From Zoroaster sp. YZ-2022 (Eukaryota > Echinodermata > Asteroidea > Forcipulatida > Zoroasteridae), in the NCBI GenBank assembly GCA_029582265.1, contig CM055817.1, positions 54,091,374-54,155,373 on the forward strand: a stretch of DNA of 64,000 bases, in the 5' to 3' direction. Positions 39,996 to 52,588 of this stretch are shown here, piece after piece. The notes under the pieces were generated by a model. The model saw nothing but the letters and a program-made list of their open reading frames with translations. It searched no databases and had not been told where the DNA came from. Each line of letters begins with the position of its first letter. Position 1 is the stretch's first letter. The translations under genes and the position numbers were made by a program.

Positions 39996-40067
39996 GGCTG
40001 ATGCCGGACTCGAACCCGCGACCTCTCGATTACCGTACGAGTGCTCTACCAACTGAGCTAACCAGCC
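39996..40067 (-). tRNA. tRNA-like sequence, anticodon GGT (Thr), possibly SINE-derived
   Basis: The 72 nt fold as a cloverleaf on the minus strand: acceptor GGCTGGT/ATCAGCC, D stem GCTC/GAGC, anticodon stem CTCGT/TCGAG, T loop TTCGAGT. Faults: the base before the anticodon is C, not T, the anticodon stem has a T-T pair and the T stem a G-G pair. With an inverted second copy next to it, a repeat-derived pseudo-tRNA is more likely than a working gene. Confidence 0.5.
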
Positions 40068-42234
40068 CCATTATATATTATATATATGTATATGTATATA
40101 TACACCCATCACAACTTCTAAGTTCCCCCTAATATTTTTAAGAATATCTCAACAAGTATTGCATGAATTTTAAAAATTCAAAAAGCAAATCACAGAATGA
40201 CATGTTCTACACAGCTCGTAATGAAATGGTTGAAATTCAATCATGCATGCACAATTGACAGTGATTTGAATGAAAATTCAGCTGAAAAAAAAGTTGCAGT
40301 ACAAAGCATTGCTTCAATGGCATGTTACACATGTAGTTTTCTGTAAGAACTCAGTTATGGAGAAAAATGGAGGACCAATTCCATATTAAACTCTTGCTCT
40401 ACCCTTCTAAAACAATGGACATGCATGTTGCATGTTGCTCTTTGAATATTCTTTTCTTATTATGAAACAGCCATCAATACCATTGTTAAAGGGTTCTTAA
40501 AAGGGGTTCTAATAAAGAACTTTGATGGTTCTCCTGAGAGGACAAGACTTAGAACCATTTTTGGTTCTATATGTTGCACCTTTTTTTCTTAGTGTGTTCC
40601 CCTTGCCTTGACATCGTTCTCCTAGACTTGACTGGGTTTAGACTAACGGGGATCCCATTGCTCTCCTAGACTTTATTGGTTAAGACCACCTTAATTATTG
40701 TCTGAATAAGGGGTGTGGTCGAGGCACAGCTGTACAATATGTGGACGGTGAAGCCTGACACCTTGAGCGACGAATGCGGGAGTCTGTAGTTTGGGGTCCT
40801 CCGCCAGAAAAGTTTCAAAACACACAGGTGGAGGTGGGGGTGGTGGTGGTGGTGGGGGGTGGTGGTGGTTGGGGGTGGGGGAGACAAACATTTGGGGGAC
40901 ATAAAGGAATGTGCATAATAATTTACTCTCATTGTTGAACCAGCTTTAAAATCCTACCATACAAGGTTGAAATATTGATTGTGTTTTCAGTCCCATGTTG
41001 GTCTTCGAGAACCCACAATTCATCGCTGTTCTCACGAAGTGGAAAAAACCTCAAAAATCAACGATTGTTCAGATTCTATTTTTTGCATATTGTTACTGCA
41101 TTGGTCACTCGCTACCTTCTTACAAATTTATATACCGTAAAACCATTGGTTTCCTAGGTAACATAATAAGCAGATTGAAAAAAACCTCATGATCCTCCTA
41201 TGTGCGTTTTCACGAAGTGCCAAAATTATCTCATTCCCAGGGATTAAGGTGTATTTTGTGTACATTATGAACGGCAGCTGTTAATAAGGGAACGATGACC
41301 CACAGTTTTTTGGCAAAGTGCCAGTGCAAAATAATAAAGGCCTCCAGTGTTTTGTGTTTTCACGAAGTGCAAAAAACCTTGATTTGTCCATGTATATTGT
41401 ACATACAATAATTACAACCTCCAATGTTAATGTTTTCACGAAGTGCAAAAAACATTCATGTTATTATTAACACTTCAAGCAACGATACCGTTGTCAAGTA
41501 TAAATATTAAGGTCTTGGTAAATGCAAATTTTGTTCAAGTTAGCGACTACAAACTAAGTCGAAAACGCGATTTTAAAAAGTGTGTAACTTCAAACGTGAT
41601 TATCTCGGAATGCACTTCGTCTGAACAGTGACGAATTTTGGGAGCCAAATGTTGGATGAAGCTTCATGAATATTTGTGGTCTTGCAAGAAAAACGGTATA
41701 GCTACACCTCAGTAGTCAGAATAGGCTACAACATATTTTTTTTAAATGGTCTATCAAAAAGTGCATGTGTGTATGTGTGGGGGAACATTTGATATTCTGT
41801 CCCCCACTCTAAAAAATGGAGGGTATCACATCCCCCGACCCACCCGTCGACGCCCATGATTAGAACGGTCTAGTATAGATGTTTACAAAGTTACTTGCTT
41901 TAATACATGATATTGCCTAAAACAACATCTATATCTCAAAACTGCAATTATTTTGTACATTTTAACATTCTAGAAAAACAAATACTACAAAAGGAAAAAA
42001 AGCAAAGAGAAACACGTGACCACAAGAATCGAGGTAAATGAAAACAAATTGCACATGAGCTTATTGGTTAAAAATAAACATAAGATCGTGTGACTTGAAT
42101 GAATGATTGTGTACCAGCGTTATTGGATACCAGTGGGAGGGGAGGGGCTTTCTGCAGCATTCCACGATCATGCAGTACATAATGACATCACTAACACGAA
42201 AATAGTTAGTTCCTAGACGCCAGTCTTGGTTGAC

Positions 42235-42470
42235 AAGTAGCGCAGCAGCCTAGAGCCAGACTATAGGCGTGTACTATTTAAGTAGGTCTGCGCGCGAGGG
42301 GGAAGCCCATTTTAGTTCAACTTCAAGTACAGTCCTCGACGTACAGGGTCAGTGCAGTCAATCCTCACCGAAGTAGTGCAGCTATTTCATATAATAGCAT
42401 ACGAGGAACTTCGTCTTAACTCAGCGGTGCTTAGATCAATCAGAAGACTGTAATAGAGTCAGCAACGAGT
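42235..42470 (+). promoter_or_regulatory. Possible promoter and untranslated first exon
   Basis: A locally GC- and CpG-rich stretch with a TATA-like TATTTAAG at about 42269-42276, followed by non-coding sequence ending in CAACGAGTG and a donor GTGAGT at 42471. This is the layout of a promoter with a 5' UTR exon. If it belongs to the receptor gene, its intron would be 12.2 kb. Another donor-like CTAGCG/GTGAGT at 52048 is an alternative. No ATG-initiated ORF of note is inside. Confidence 0.3.
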
Positions 42471-42539
42471 GGTGAGTATAGTTGTGGGGGTGTATACCCT
42501 TATAAAAATTTCACAGTGTCGTCACACAGTGAAACCTCT

Positions 42540-42665
42540 GCAATCCCTTAAAGTTTTAGATTGAAATTCACTCTAACCAATTGAAACTAATGACAGTTGA
42601 CACATTGTTAATAATTTGTCACTAGTTTCAATCGGTTTCAATTTAAAACTTTTAGAGTGTATTAA
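42540..42665. mobile_element. Short fold-back element
   Basis: TTGAAACTAATGACAG mirrors CTAGTTTCAATCGGTTTC, and AAAGTTTTAGATTGAAA mirrors TTTCAATTTAAAACTTTTAG, making a single hairpin. Confidence 0.5.
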
Positions 42666-42679
42666 CACATCTTACTGTG

Positions 42680-43840
42680 TATTCCACTCAGTCGTCACAC
42701 TGTGACCTCACTGTGTTCTCCGTGTGTGACACTATGAATTTGGAGATATCATGGCGTAGGGAAGTTATTCTTTACAGAGATACATTACGGAATTGTACCG
42801 GCAACTATATATCGTCCATGTACGTAATTCGCCGCACTCGTGAAATGACGCACCTACCTTTGGCTCAGCATTTCTCGGAAAACTTACAAAACTATGGCGT
42901 ATTACTGGTTGCATAAACTTATCTACATGTAAGTCGTGCTCGTTACAGAAATAAAAATTATAGTGAAATTGTATGATTTACTGGAAAGTTAGTGCTTGTG
43001 AAAGTGGAAAAAGTTGTTTAACCACTGATTTTACTAGATCACAAATAGTAAGAGATTTACATGACCTCAATTTTTTTTCACGAACATCTGTGATTTTATT
43101 GTTCTATGCCGTCAACAAGCTGTTGTCTGTGGAAACCAAAATATATGAATGCTTTCCATTTGCAATGATTTTTTTAAAGAAATACTGATCCTCAAAATGG
43201 AGAAGAAGCAAACGAAGACTACTTAATTCGTTGGTGTTTATTTCGACGGTAGTGGAAAATTATTGAGAAAATGAAACATTAATATCATGGTTATGAAAAG
43301 AAATCTTTTATTTGACAAAATGTTAACAGCATTTGTACACATTTCAAAGTTTTAAAGTACTTTTTGCAAAAATTTTAACCACCTTCCATTTTTTTGGTCT
43401 TTCAAGAATATTGGTTAAAAGTTTTCAGAGCTTCTCCAAATTAGACCATTTTATTTTAAAAATCGAAAACAATATTTTTATTTTCAAGATTAAAAACAAT
43501 TTTACAACCATCTGGAATAAGATGAAGCATGATTCAACTGTTTTTCTTATTGGGTACTTTTTCTGTGCCCCCATAAACTTTAACAGTTTGGGGTGAGTCA
43601 TTATACCAACATCAATTTTCTGATGACTACAATTCTGTGCGTCTCAAAAAACGGCACTCAAGACGTCCACGCGTATGATCATGCATTGAAATTCCGCATT
43701 TTACAAGAGAATCCTTCACTGAAACAAACTGAAACACCAAATTGCTAATTTCATTTGTAAGTTACCGTCCAGTTGATTATATAACCTTAGGTGCGTCATT
43801 TAGGGTAAATTGAGGATACTTGTTAGTCACCGAGGGTAGA
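42680..43840. other. No gene seen
   Basis: AT-rich sequence with only short open stretches and no recognisable domain or splice pattern. If the 42235-42470 promoter is right, it is an intron of the receptor gene. Confidence 0.5.
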
Positions 43841-43841
43841 A

Positions 43842-44281
43842 TGTCGTATCCGACCGGCACTTTTTCTCATTCAATATAACCACTAATGTAACCTTACCAA
43901 CCCAGTGAGGTGGAGAACGTATGGATGATGATGGACATATACTTCAAATTATTCCAGAATATTTATTTCATGAAAAATCAGGCATTTTTGGTATACGATG
44001 ACTTCCTCGGTCATATCAGTCTGATCTTGTCAAGGCCTGTTCGTGACCAACATAGTCATTGTGTATGCGCAGTGGCAACTATAATGTGATCCTTCTATTT
44101 TCTGAAGGGGAGGATGTTTTTAGAAGCGAAATAATGTCCAAAAACCATCATAAAAGTGGATTTTAAAGATAGTTTTTGCTTTCTGTACACCAAAAAATCA
44201 ATAGAATAATTTTTTAACTAATTAGTGGCTGCAAAAAATTTCCCCCAAAACCTTTAAAAGTGGCGGTCGGATACGACATTC
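43842..44281. mobile_element. TIR element, 18-bp ends
   Basis: GAATGTCGTATCCGACCG at 43842-43859 and its exact complement at 44264-44281. No ORF inside. Confidence 0.5.
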
Positions 44282-44840
44282 TTTTCCATAAAACAACCAA
44301 TCTGTGAATGTTTCAGCTCAATACGGAGTCCAAGTCATGAGAAAAGTGTAAAAAAAAAAAACATTCACAATATTTTATGAAAAGACTTGGAGCAAAACGT
44401 CAACTTTATTGTGTTTTTCCGATATCAGAACACATCAGACATAATATTTCAGAATAATTGCTACTTACCAACTTTACATCAAGTTAGCTGTCTAGAAATT
44501 ATTTTGTTATTTTGTACTTGGGCAATTACCAATGTACCTTGTACCTTTCCCTAAAATAAACAGATTTTGTAAGGCTTTATGAGTTGTCCTGATCTCTCAA
44601 GATATTCTGTTTTCTGTCTTTAATTTGTTTTTGTTGATTGCTTGTGCTGTGATATTTTGAGATGTTGTATTACTGAATAAATAATCCAACCAAGCCTACA
44701 CCTCTTAAATGGAAAGAAAACAATTTTTCCCAATATCACCAACATTGTACCTTCCCTTTACCTCCACCATAGTAGTAGCTAGGTTCTTATTGTTGAGGAG
44801 TTACGCCCAATTTATAGGTTTCCTGCCAATCTCCCTTACC

Positions 44841-45024
44841 AGCGGCGTAGCCAGGACTTCAGTGGGGGGGGGGGGCACAGGGTAATTGCTTTTCAGTGGG
44901 GCCCCAGGGGTACAGGCTTTCCCTTTTCTGTTTTTGGGGGCACTATGAGGATTTTTCGTGGGGGGCACTGGAAATTTGTGGGGGGGGCGTACGTGCCCCC
45001 AGGCCCCCCATGGCTACGCCGCTG
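44841..45024. mobile_element. MITE with GCGGCGTAGCCAGG ends
   Basis: AGCGGCGTAGCCAGGA at the left mirrors TGGCTACGCCGCT at the right. Poly-G runs (GTGGGGGGGG) face CCCCCAGGCCCCCC. Confidence 0.55.
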
Positions 45025-45235
45025 TCCCTTACTCCTTCACTGTCCCTTACTCCTTCACTGTCCCTTACTCCTTCGCTGTCCCTTACTCCTTCGCTGTCCC
45101 TTACTCCTTCGCTGTCCCTTACTCCTTCGCTGTCCCTTACTCCTTCGCTGTCCCTTACTCCTTCGCTGTCCCTTACTCCTTCGCTGTCACTTACTCCTTC
45201 GCTGTCCCTTACTCCTTCACTGTCCCAAGCTGCTC
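45024..45235 (+). repeat. 18-bp minisatellite, ~12 units
   Basis: CTGTCCCTTACTCCTTCG repeated. It starts exactly at the end of the adjacent MITE, whose last bases form the first unit. All three frames are open because the period is a multiple of 3. Confidence 0.9.
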
Positions 45236-45239
45236 TGGT

Positions 45240-46479
45240 TGTTATAAGCTTTATATGATCCCCATAGGATCACTGTACGTTGCCTGAGAAAGTGAGAATA
45301 TTATGATCTCCATGTGTGATTTATAGAGGAGCATCAAGAAACTATTAATAACTGAACTTTGTTCATTTTTAGAGAGGTTACGTTATTAGACATTAGTAAG
45401 CTAAATAACATCAGTTTTATTATCTCAACCCAAGGTAAAATATCGTAAAGTAATTTTATTCGAGCCACTTTTGTCTCAAATAAAAAAAGCCAAGGTCCAC
45501 TTTCGGGTGAAAGAAATCTAACATTAACTCAGGCAACAGTATCAATCATTTTCAGTGTTATGAGTACACACTTTATGGCCAATACTTGGGTTATTTTCTC
45601 CACTGAAGGGGTGACTTTGCAAGGGCAACATCAGGAAGGCGATATTTAAACGTAAGAGGACAATTTCTTTCCCTCAGTGGAACTTGGGCTTTTCTAAATG
45701 TGAGACAAAATGGATGCGAGGAAAGTGACTGTTTACAATATTTTACTGCCCCGTTGGCCTTCTCATACTAGACTGGACGTTGACGTCGGTCGAGGACGAC
45801 GTATAGGGTCGGTAGGGTTGACATATGTACAGTGTATCGTGACTGCCACAATAAAGTAATAATTATAGTTAGAAAGTTGTTTGGATATATGAATTCGTCT
45901 TTTCTTATTTCTTTGTAAAGGAATTGTATATCATCAACGCGATTGGAAACATTTTGTTCTTAAAAAATAAGCAAATCGCAGTTTGGTACGAAAAAGGTCG
46001 TGGATTGGAAATCGTTTTTTATTCAAGTTTGCCGTTTGATTTAAACAAGTCACATGATTATACAGAGACACATTACGGTCAGATAAGTACAGATATAATA
46101 CTTAAATACACAATCCTTGCCCTATTTACATATCCTTGCCCAAATACATATTGAAATTACATTACTCTTAAAATGACTTAACAAAGATTTCTTTTGTAGA
46201 CAAAATCCATAAAACCTTTTATGTAATCGGCTGCCTGTATTGACTGACACATTTAAGTATACCTCCATTCAAATAGAGCAGTGTTAATACACATGTATGA
46301 AAGATGCCAATCGGCATCCTTCTTGAACAAATCAATTATGATAATAGTTCATCAAAAAGAAGGAATGTCTTTCAGGTACATTTTTAATTAAAATATATAG
46401 GAAACTCATTAAGGTATATAGAAAATTGAGTTCGGGGAAAAGGACAGAGTAAATTCCTGTTTGTTCATCATTGATAAAA
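45240..46479. other. No gene seen
   Basis: AT-rich non-coding sequence. A GACGTCGGTCGAGGACGACG stretch near 45780 is GC-rich and resembles part of the putative promoter at 42330 (CGACGTA.AGGGTC). Confidence 0.4.
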
Positions 46480-46740
46480 TGTGGGATGCCATGGCTGAGC
46501 GGTTTAGCGCATCAGACTTGTGTTCTTATGGCTGAGTCGTTAGAATGTGGGTTCAAATCTTGGCCACGACCGTGGTACTTTTGTCTCTTTGAGCAAAACA
46601 CTTCACTGCACAGTGCGCATGCTCCTCTTCACCCAGAAGAATAAATGGGTATCTGTGAGTAGAGGTTCAGAAAGTTTAAGGATTGATATTGGCCCAATGA
46701 TAAGTACCTCCTTTGGCAATTTGGCGCTCTAAAATCCAAT
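46480..46740 (+). mobile_element. tRNA-derived SINE
   Basis: A box GCCATGGCTGAGCGGTTTAG, B box GGGTTCAAATC, then the GAGCAAAACACTTCACTG body. More diverged than the intronic copies. Confidence 0.7.
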
Positions 46741-46744
46741 TGTT

Positions 46745-49710
46745 ATTAAATCATCTTTCTTTTGATATGGGCACGCTAACATGAATTATTCATGATTAAA
46801 ATGAAATTCTGTGACGAACGAGCTTAGTGAAGGTGAAATAGAATTGAATACATATTTAGAAACATCTTTTCCAATAAGGATATCGTTTTCATTGGTAATA
46901 TATTGGAAATGCATCCATACTTGATAAGAATCACGAGAGATGTACAGAAACCGAGTGAAAGTTTCGTCTCATTTTATTGTGGCATTAATGATGAAATAAT
47001 GAAAATACTTCATTCTGATAGGTAGAAAATTTATCACGGCCGTGATTGGTTTTAAATTTATAATACCTTTCACATTTGATCAATAATAACGCCATATATC
47101 AGAAACAATAATTTCTCAGGATGTTTTTAGATTATGTTGTATTCCTTTTAATTACCAAAAGTGTACATTCCCTTTAAGGACTTTTTAAGGAACCGAAAGT
47201 CTTTTGTCCCTCATGTGTGTGTTCGTTACATTTTAAAGTCGTTTTCTTTATTTCGTTGTAAATTTGTTTATTAAAATAAAATTGTGGTGTTCAGCTAGAG
47301 GAAGCTTTGTTTTAGGGGTAATTTTCACTTTGAAAACGAAAGCAATTCTTACTTTTCCGTTGCCCATGACCCGACTATTCCAAAGTCATACGATAAACAC
47401 CATAGCTCTTGTTCCTTTCTAAGGAAGTGAGCCATAAAAATACGTGTTTTCCTGTGTTACCATATAAATTATAATAATATGGTGTTTGTTTGATCAAGGA
47501 AGTCAAGTGTCGCTTTGTAAAACCAATTCAGTGGAAGATAATCAACAGTTACCATAAGTAACAAACTCCTTAAACCCCATATTGGTCATCTCGGGGGAAA
47601 AAAACACTATTCACTATTTTCTCGTTTAGAAACGACAGTGAACAAAATTAACTAATAAAGTAATTGTCACGGGCCGAACGGTTTAGTCTACTGCTTGACT
47701 CCACCCAGTAAAATGAGTATCTGTGCATGAAGAATAATTGGTTGTTAGTGCATGAGAGGGATTCAGAAATGATATACTCGCCTGATGAGCAGGTGTCTTG
47801 AGCACCATGCCAGTTTGGTGGATACGTGGATATAATAAGAATTAATTCAAATTCAAAACTGTGTCTCATGGGAACTTTTAGACAAGGTACTAGTTACGAG
47901 CCTAAAATTTCACCATACTTCATATTGTGTCGTCAACATTTTACGTTTTCATTCTAACGTGGAACTTTCGTCTCATGAATTCCAACCTTAGTTGGGAATT
48001 AATGTTCGTAGGCCTATATACTAATTTCGTGACTCGTGACTCATGATTAGGGGTGGACGATATCGCAACGATACGATATTCAACATTATCGGCCAAATCG
48101 GTCATGGTTTTGAAGATATCGAAATATCGCCATATTGATGACATTCAAAAATTTTCGCTGACATTCCAAAAAATAGCCGACATCAAATTTACATCGTTCT
48201 TTTTAGTTAAAATGTTAAAATAGCGCCAGAGTGACAAATTGTTTCCAAATTTCATGTCATTATAATGGCAAATCGACGAAGTTACGGTGAAGAGCTAAAA
48301 AAAAAAACAGTTCGAAATCACGACGCGGTGCCGCGCTTATGTTCCCAGGACCGTACCATTATGAAAATAACATCATTTGAATGGGGAAACATGAGTGGGT
48401 CAATTAAAAGTCGGCCGAGAAATGCAGACACAGCACCAACAAGTACTTGGCTCGTTTTGGAGCAATTCAAATGCATTTTTGAAAAATTTCAGAACCGTTT
48501 ATTACCTAAAATGCAACTGTAGAACTTGCATGTAAAAGTAGTTCATATTTCGGTGTCCAAGGTCGTAAAATAATGTATGATACATACATTTTCCTGTCTT
48601 TAACAAATTGAGACGATACCCGGTAACATCATGGCCGTCGATAATCGACTATAAAAAAAATCAATGTCGTCACCCCTACTCGTGACTCGGACTCGACACC
48701 GGGGACTCAGACTCGAGGTTCGATGACTCGAATACAAGTCCAACTGATACTATTCATGCTATAGCATTTCAATGGATATTTTCTACGTTATAAGGTTATT
48801 TTTCGGTAATACAGTGCAATTGTGGAGATGGAGGAAAGCAAATGTGAACATACACACTGTTGTCTGAAAGCCAGCTGCTGCTAATGCAATTACAATCACA
48901 CGATCGAGACATGATCTGTTTAGATGATTTCAACAGATTGTCCTTGTACTCAACCTCGTATGAAAGGATGTGGTATTTAAATTATTACAACGAAAAAGCT
49001 TCACTACTTCTGGGTTCAAAAGATCAATAACAGACAGGCTAGTTTCCGTTTCCTTCTATGACGCACAAATAATTCCTCAGCTCCACTACAGAGATGAGAG
49101 GCGGTAGACAAGTTTTCAAATATTTCCTAAATTTTCCCTAAATTTCTTCAAAATATTCAAAAATATTGTCCAAACATACAAAAAAGTATATTTTACTAAC
49201 TTTGTGATAATTTTCCCAATATTTTAAACAAAAAAAATTATTCCTCCTGTGTTAGTTTTAGGGGTGCCAATTGGGGTAATTCAATTGTATATTGATTTGT
49301 GAATTTCTCATTGAATAGAAAGTTTTTGCTGATAGTGATTTGAGAACTTGCACATTTCTATTCGTTTGTTGAGGTTTGGTTCCACAAGTGTCGATAAAGG
49401 GCAATTATACTATTTTATATAATAATTATATCCATATGCATATATTGATTGTGATAGAGGTTTTACTGGGTGTTTCATATATTCTGGGGCTTAATATTAC
49501 TTGGCCTCATACCAATTTAAAATTATGGAATTCGGTCGGATATCAACCCATACACAGTGACAACATGGGTACTGTGCAGACTTTCAAATAGTGTAATAAA
49601 CTTAACAAATAATATGTGCAATTAAATTACCCAAACCATTAGTCTAATGCAAGTGTGTGATTTCTTACGTTGGTCGTATACTTCCTGAACAAAAATTATA
49701 TCCAAATACA
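46745..49710. other. No gene seen; GATATCG-rich repeat at 48045-48690
   Basis: AT-rich intergenic or intronic DNA. At 48045-48690 GGTGGACGATATCGCAACGA starts and TCGACTATAAAAAAAATCAA ends a region like the 2955 and 23405 repeats. Confidence 0.5.
47668..47850 (+). mobile_element. SINE fragment
   Basis: CACGGGCCGAACGGTTTAGT resembles an A box; CTTGAGCACCATGCCAGTTT and GGTGGATACGTGGATATAA match the SINE 3' body. The B-box region is missing. Confidence 0.5.
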
Positions 49711-50880
49711 CATAAGGCCCAAAATGTCTCTGGTTGGTTTCTCGTGGTCTCCGCCTGCATCACCTCAGACCCGCGCATTAGCATTTTAAATTGTTTTAAA
49801 TTTTATTTTATTATATTTTTGCTATGAAACGATGTCCAATTGCAGCCAAAATTGCTGGATCGATTGGAATTCTGCCCTGCTGTGTTTAGTAAAGAACTTT
49901 TTTTTCACATATAGGGGTATGAGCGTTTGCCCAAATTGTGAGGCCTCTTTAATAGCCACCATAATTTGTGCATGGGAAATTTGGTCTGCAGTGGTTCCAA
50001 TAACTGCGTATCCATGTTAACCGTTTTCACGAATGGTCAATTTAATTGGGCCACACAACACAAAACCGTACGTTTCGAGATAATCGAGTTTTAAGTTACT
50101 TACTTTTTGAAATTGTAGTTTCACCATCATTAGCGGAGAATATTGCCAAATTATGTGCACTGTTTGAAAGTACTGATTTCAAACTTCTCAAATGCACAAG
50201 TTATTCAACAACAGGACGATTATTTACGGCGTAATTGATTTGATTTCTTAATACAATTGTCCTTTTGTACGTTGTGAAAACGCTAAGGCAGTGCGCGTGC
50301 ATGCCACTACAGATAAATAGCGCAAAGTTGGCTTTTCATGAAAACGGAAAAACGCCTCCCGCGAAGTTTTGTCACACAGCGCGTGTACAAAACTATGTGG
50401 AATTATCGATATGTCGTGAGCCAGTATAATTCTGGATTTACCTGCCGCACATTTGCATTATGCATATGGGGGGAAAATTGGGGACGAAGTAGTTTTCAAG
50501 AAGGGACAGTTTGGAAAGTTGTGTTGATTTGAACGTTTTCTCGAAGGGATTATTATTTTAATTTGTGATCAATCGTCCTGTTTAATTGTTGAAAAGTTGA
50601 AACATTTGGAAAGTTGTTCTTTCACTTAGGGTACAAGATTTATTAGTATTTTGCGTCTTAAATGTAACATGATACGTTTAAAATATAGGTGTTACTTAAA
50701 GCTCGATGCTGTGTGGCCCAAATTCCTCGTTAACACCCATTTTACCATTTCCCAATTAGTGTAATACAAAACTAATGAGTTTTGTAAAATACGTTTTTCC
50801 CCCATTTGGCAAAAAAAGCGTCACCTCACAGATTTTGAAACCTATGAACAGAAACTGGAGACTTTTTTTGGGCTAATGAT
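49710..50880 (+). repeat. Long copy of the GGATCGATTGGAATTCTGCC repeat
   Basis: Starts with CCCGCGCATTAGCATTTTAA and GCTGGATCGATTGGAATTCT, and ends with CAGAAACTGGAGACTTTTTT. In the 19290-19610 copy the same ends are only 300 bp apart. The extra middle contains CGTTTTCACGAATGG and a mirrored TGTGTGGCCCAAATT pair. Confidence 0.5.
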
Positions 50881-51061
50881 ATACTCGTTTAATAATTAAC
50901 CCTAAAAACAATATTACAGAAATGGCGGAGATATGGTGGTGGTGGGTGACCACAATATAACGATAATTTTGCACCTTTCCTCTTTGAAAATGCAACAATT
51001 GTTGGTTCCCGGCAAAATAATGTTCTTTGCATTCGATTCACCCAGACCACCAAACCATGGA

Positions 51062-51515
51062 AGGTATATGACATAAAACACAATAAAGGGGGCCACTTTC
51101 CTACCGTCACGTTAGCAGTTTTTCTTATGGTTGTAATTTTTTTTTTTAATATTTGAAACCACCCAAAAAGAATTTCAACATTTGAATAGACATGCATGCT
51201 TACCCTAAAGATAATTTGAGTTGATTATTACTATTTTTTTAATTAGCCTAAAATTTCCATCAACAAATGGACGGAAAAGTGAGGTAACTTTTTCCGTCCA
51301 ATTTTTATGGAAATTTGAGGGTAAAAAAATTAATTAAAAAATTACAAAATAAAATAAATCAACTCAAATTAGTTCTAGTATAAGCCTGCATGTCCATTCA
51401 CATGTTGAAACACTTTTTGGTCGGTTTCGGGTACTTAAAAATAAATAACAACCATTGGAAAAACTGCTAACGTGACGGATGCAAAGTGGCCCCCTTTATT
51501 GTGTTTTATGTCATA
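51062..51515. mobile_element. Fold-back element
   Basis: TATGACATAAAACACAATAA and CTACCGTCACGTTAGCAGTT mirror AACTGCTAACGTGACGGATG and TTTATTGTGTTTTATGTCAT. The centre is also self-complementary (GGACGGAAAAGTGAGG / TTTTTCCGTCC). Confidence 0.7.
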
Positions 51516-51774
51516 TGCCATTCAAGTAACACCTCCCCCTATTGGCTACTTGAAGTGCGATCTAGTGCACTGATTGGATAGATTTACTGCTCTTTCATTG
51601 GCTGAAAGATACAAACCCTGAATCCCAACTTTGTCACAAAATTCCCAATGGACATTCACACAGTTAAAATTGCCCATACCATTTACACACACAGCTATTT
51701 GCTATTTGATTGGTTAAAAGTTCTTACACAGGATCCCTCATTTACATATCTGTTCATATAATTATAAATAAGAT

Positions 51775-51925
51775 GCACGCGTGTACGTGTACGCGCGCGC
51801 CGTGTACGTGTACGCGCGCACCGTGTACGTGTACGCGCGCGCGCGTGTGTAACATATATGCAGACATAAAAAACATACTGTCCCCCACGTACATACGTAC
51901 ATACGTGCATACGTACATACGTGCA
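51775..51925. repeat. Alternating purine-pyrimidine microsatellites
   Basis: GTGTACGTGTACGCGCGCGC units (51780-51848) and ACGTACATACGTGCAT units (51888-51925). The first tract is a candidate for left-handed (Z) DNA. Confidence 0.85.
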
Positions 51926-52588
51926 GTCAACTGTGTGTACTGTATTGTATGCAGCGCAGACAACTGAACTTTACAGGTTCAATGTACATTACAATTTACA
52001 TGTATTAATGTTAAGACGTAGACAACCTGACTGCACTCATTCTAGCGGTGAGTAAAGAAAACAAAATAAACAGTTTATTCCGAGTAGAAAGCATTTGATC
52101 TCCCTAGTGATAAAAATATCGTATTGTTTTTGTTTATTTTAACGGTTCGTGAACCTCCGTAACATTAGTTAGGCTACTTTAGAACTGTGTTCTTCAGCCG
52201 ATATTCACAAAACCTTAGTTTTACTTTAAATAACTAAACTAGTAGTACAGTAGTAGGCCTATAAGTATAACGTTAGGCCTATACTTGTAAATGTGTTCAG
52301 ACAGTTTGTGACAAGATCTATCGAATGAGGCCATGAAAACATCCATAGGTCACCGTTAAAAGGGTGCTATACCCATTTTGGGGTATTTTTTTCTTAATTT
52401 TTGGTCAAGAATATAGTGTTTTCCGACAAGTTCCTTAATTTTCATCCATCATTGGCCATGAAATGTGACACAACTTAAATGACATGTTGTCTTTTGTACA
52501 AGCAACCATTTCCATGATTTCAATTAGGTCATTTATTGCAAAAGTACAATAAAGTCTGATAGGCCTAACGTCATAATGGTACAATTCA

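Larger units (their letters stand above)
36990..41650. repeat. Dispersed motif CACTTCGTGAAAAC in mirrored orientation
   Basis: GTCACTTCGTGAAAACT-like words occur at about 37201, 37362 and 37549, with looser ones near 36999, 37229 and 37308. Reverse-complement words (GTTTTCACGAAGTGC) occur at about 41027, 41204, 41358 and 41429. This looks like subterminal repeats of one large element, or the mirrored ends of a palindrome. Confidence 0.45.
39610..42234. other. Intergenic, no gene seen
   Basis: Apart from the tRNA-like hairpin, a GGT/GGGGT-rich tract (40828-40880) and the mirrored CACTTCGTGAAAAC words, I see nothing coding. Open frames of up to 88 codons here have no domain or splice support. 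Confidence 0.6.

Noticed and set aside
40666..40932. Pro/His-rich minus-strand ORF
   Set aside because: Derived from the GGT/GGGG low-complexity tract.
44896..45287. Ser/Leu/Thr/Pro repeat ORFs in three frames
   Set aside because: An 18-bp simple array is open in all frames; no evidence for any of them.
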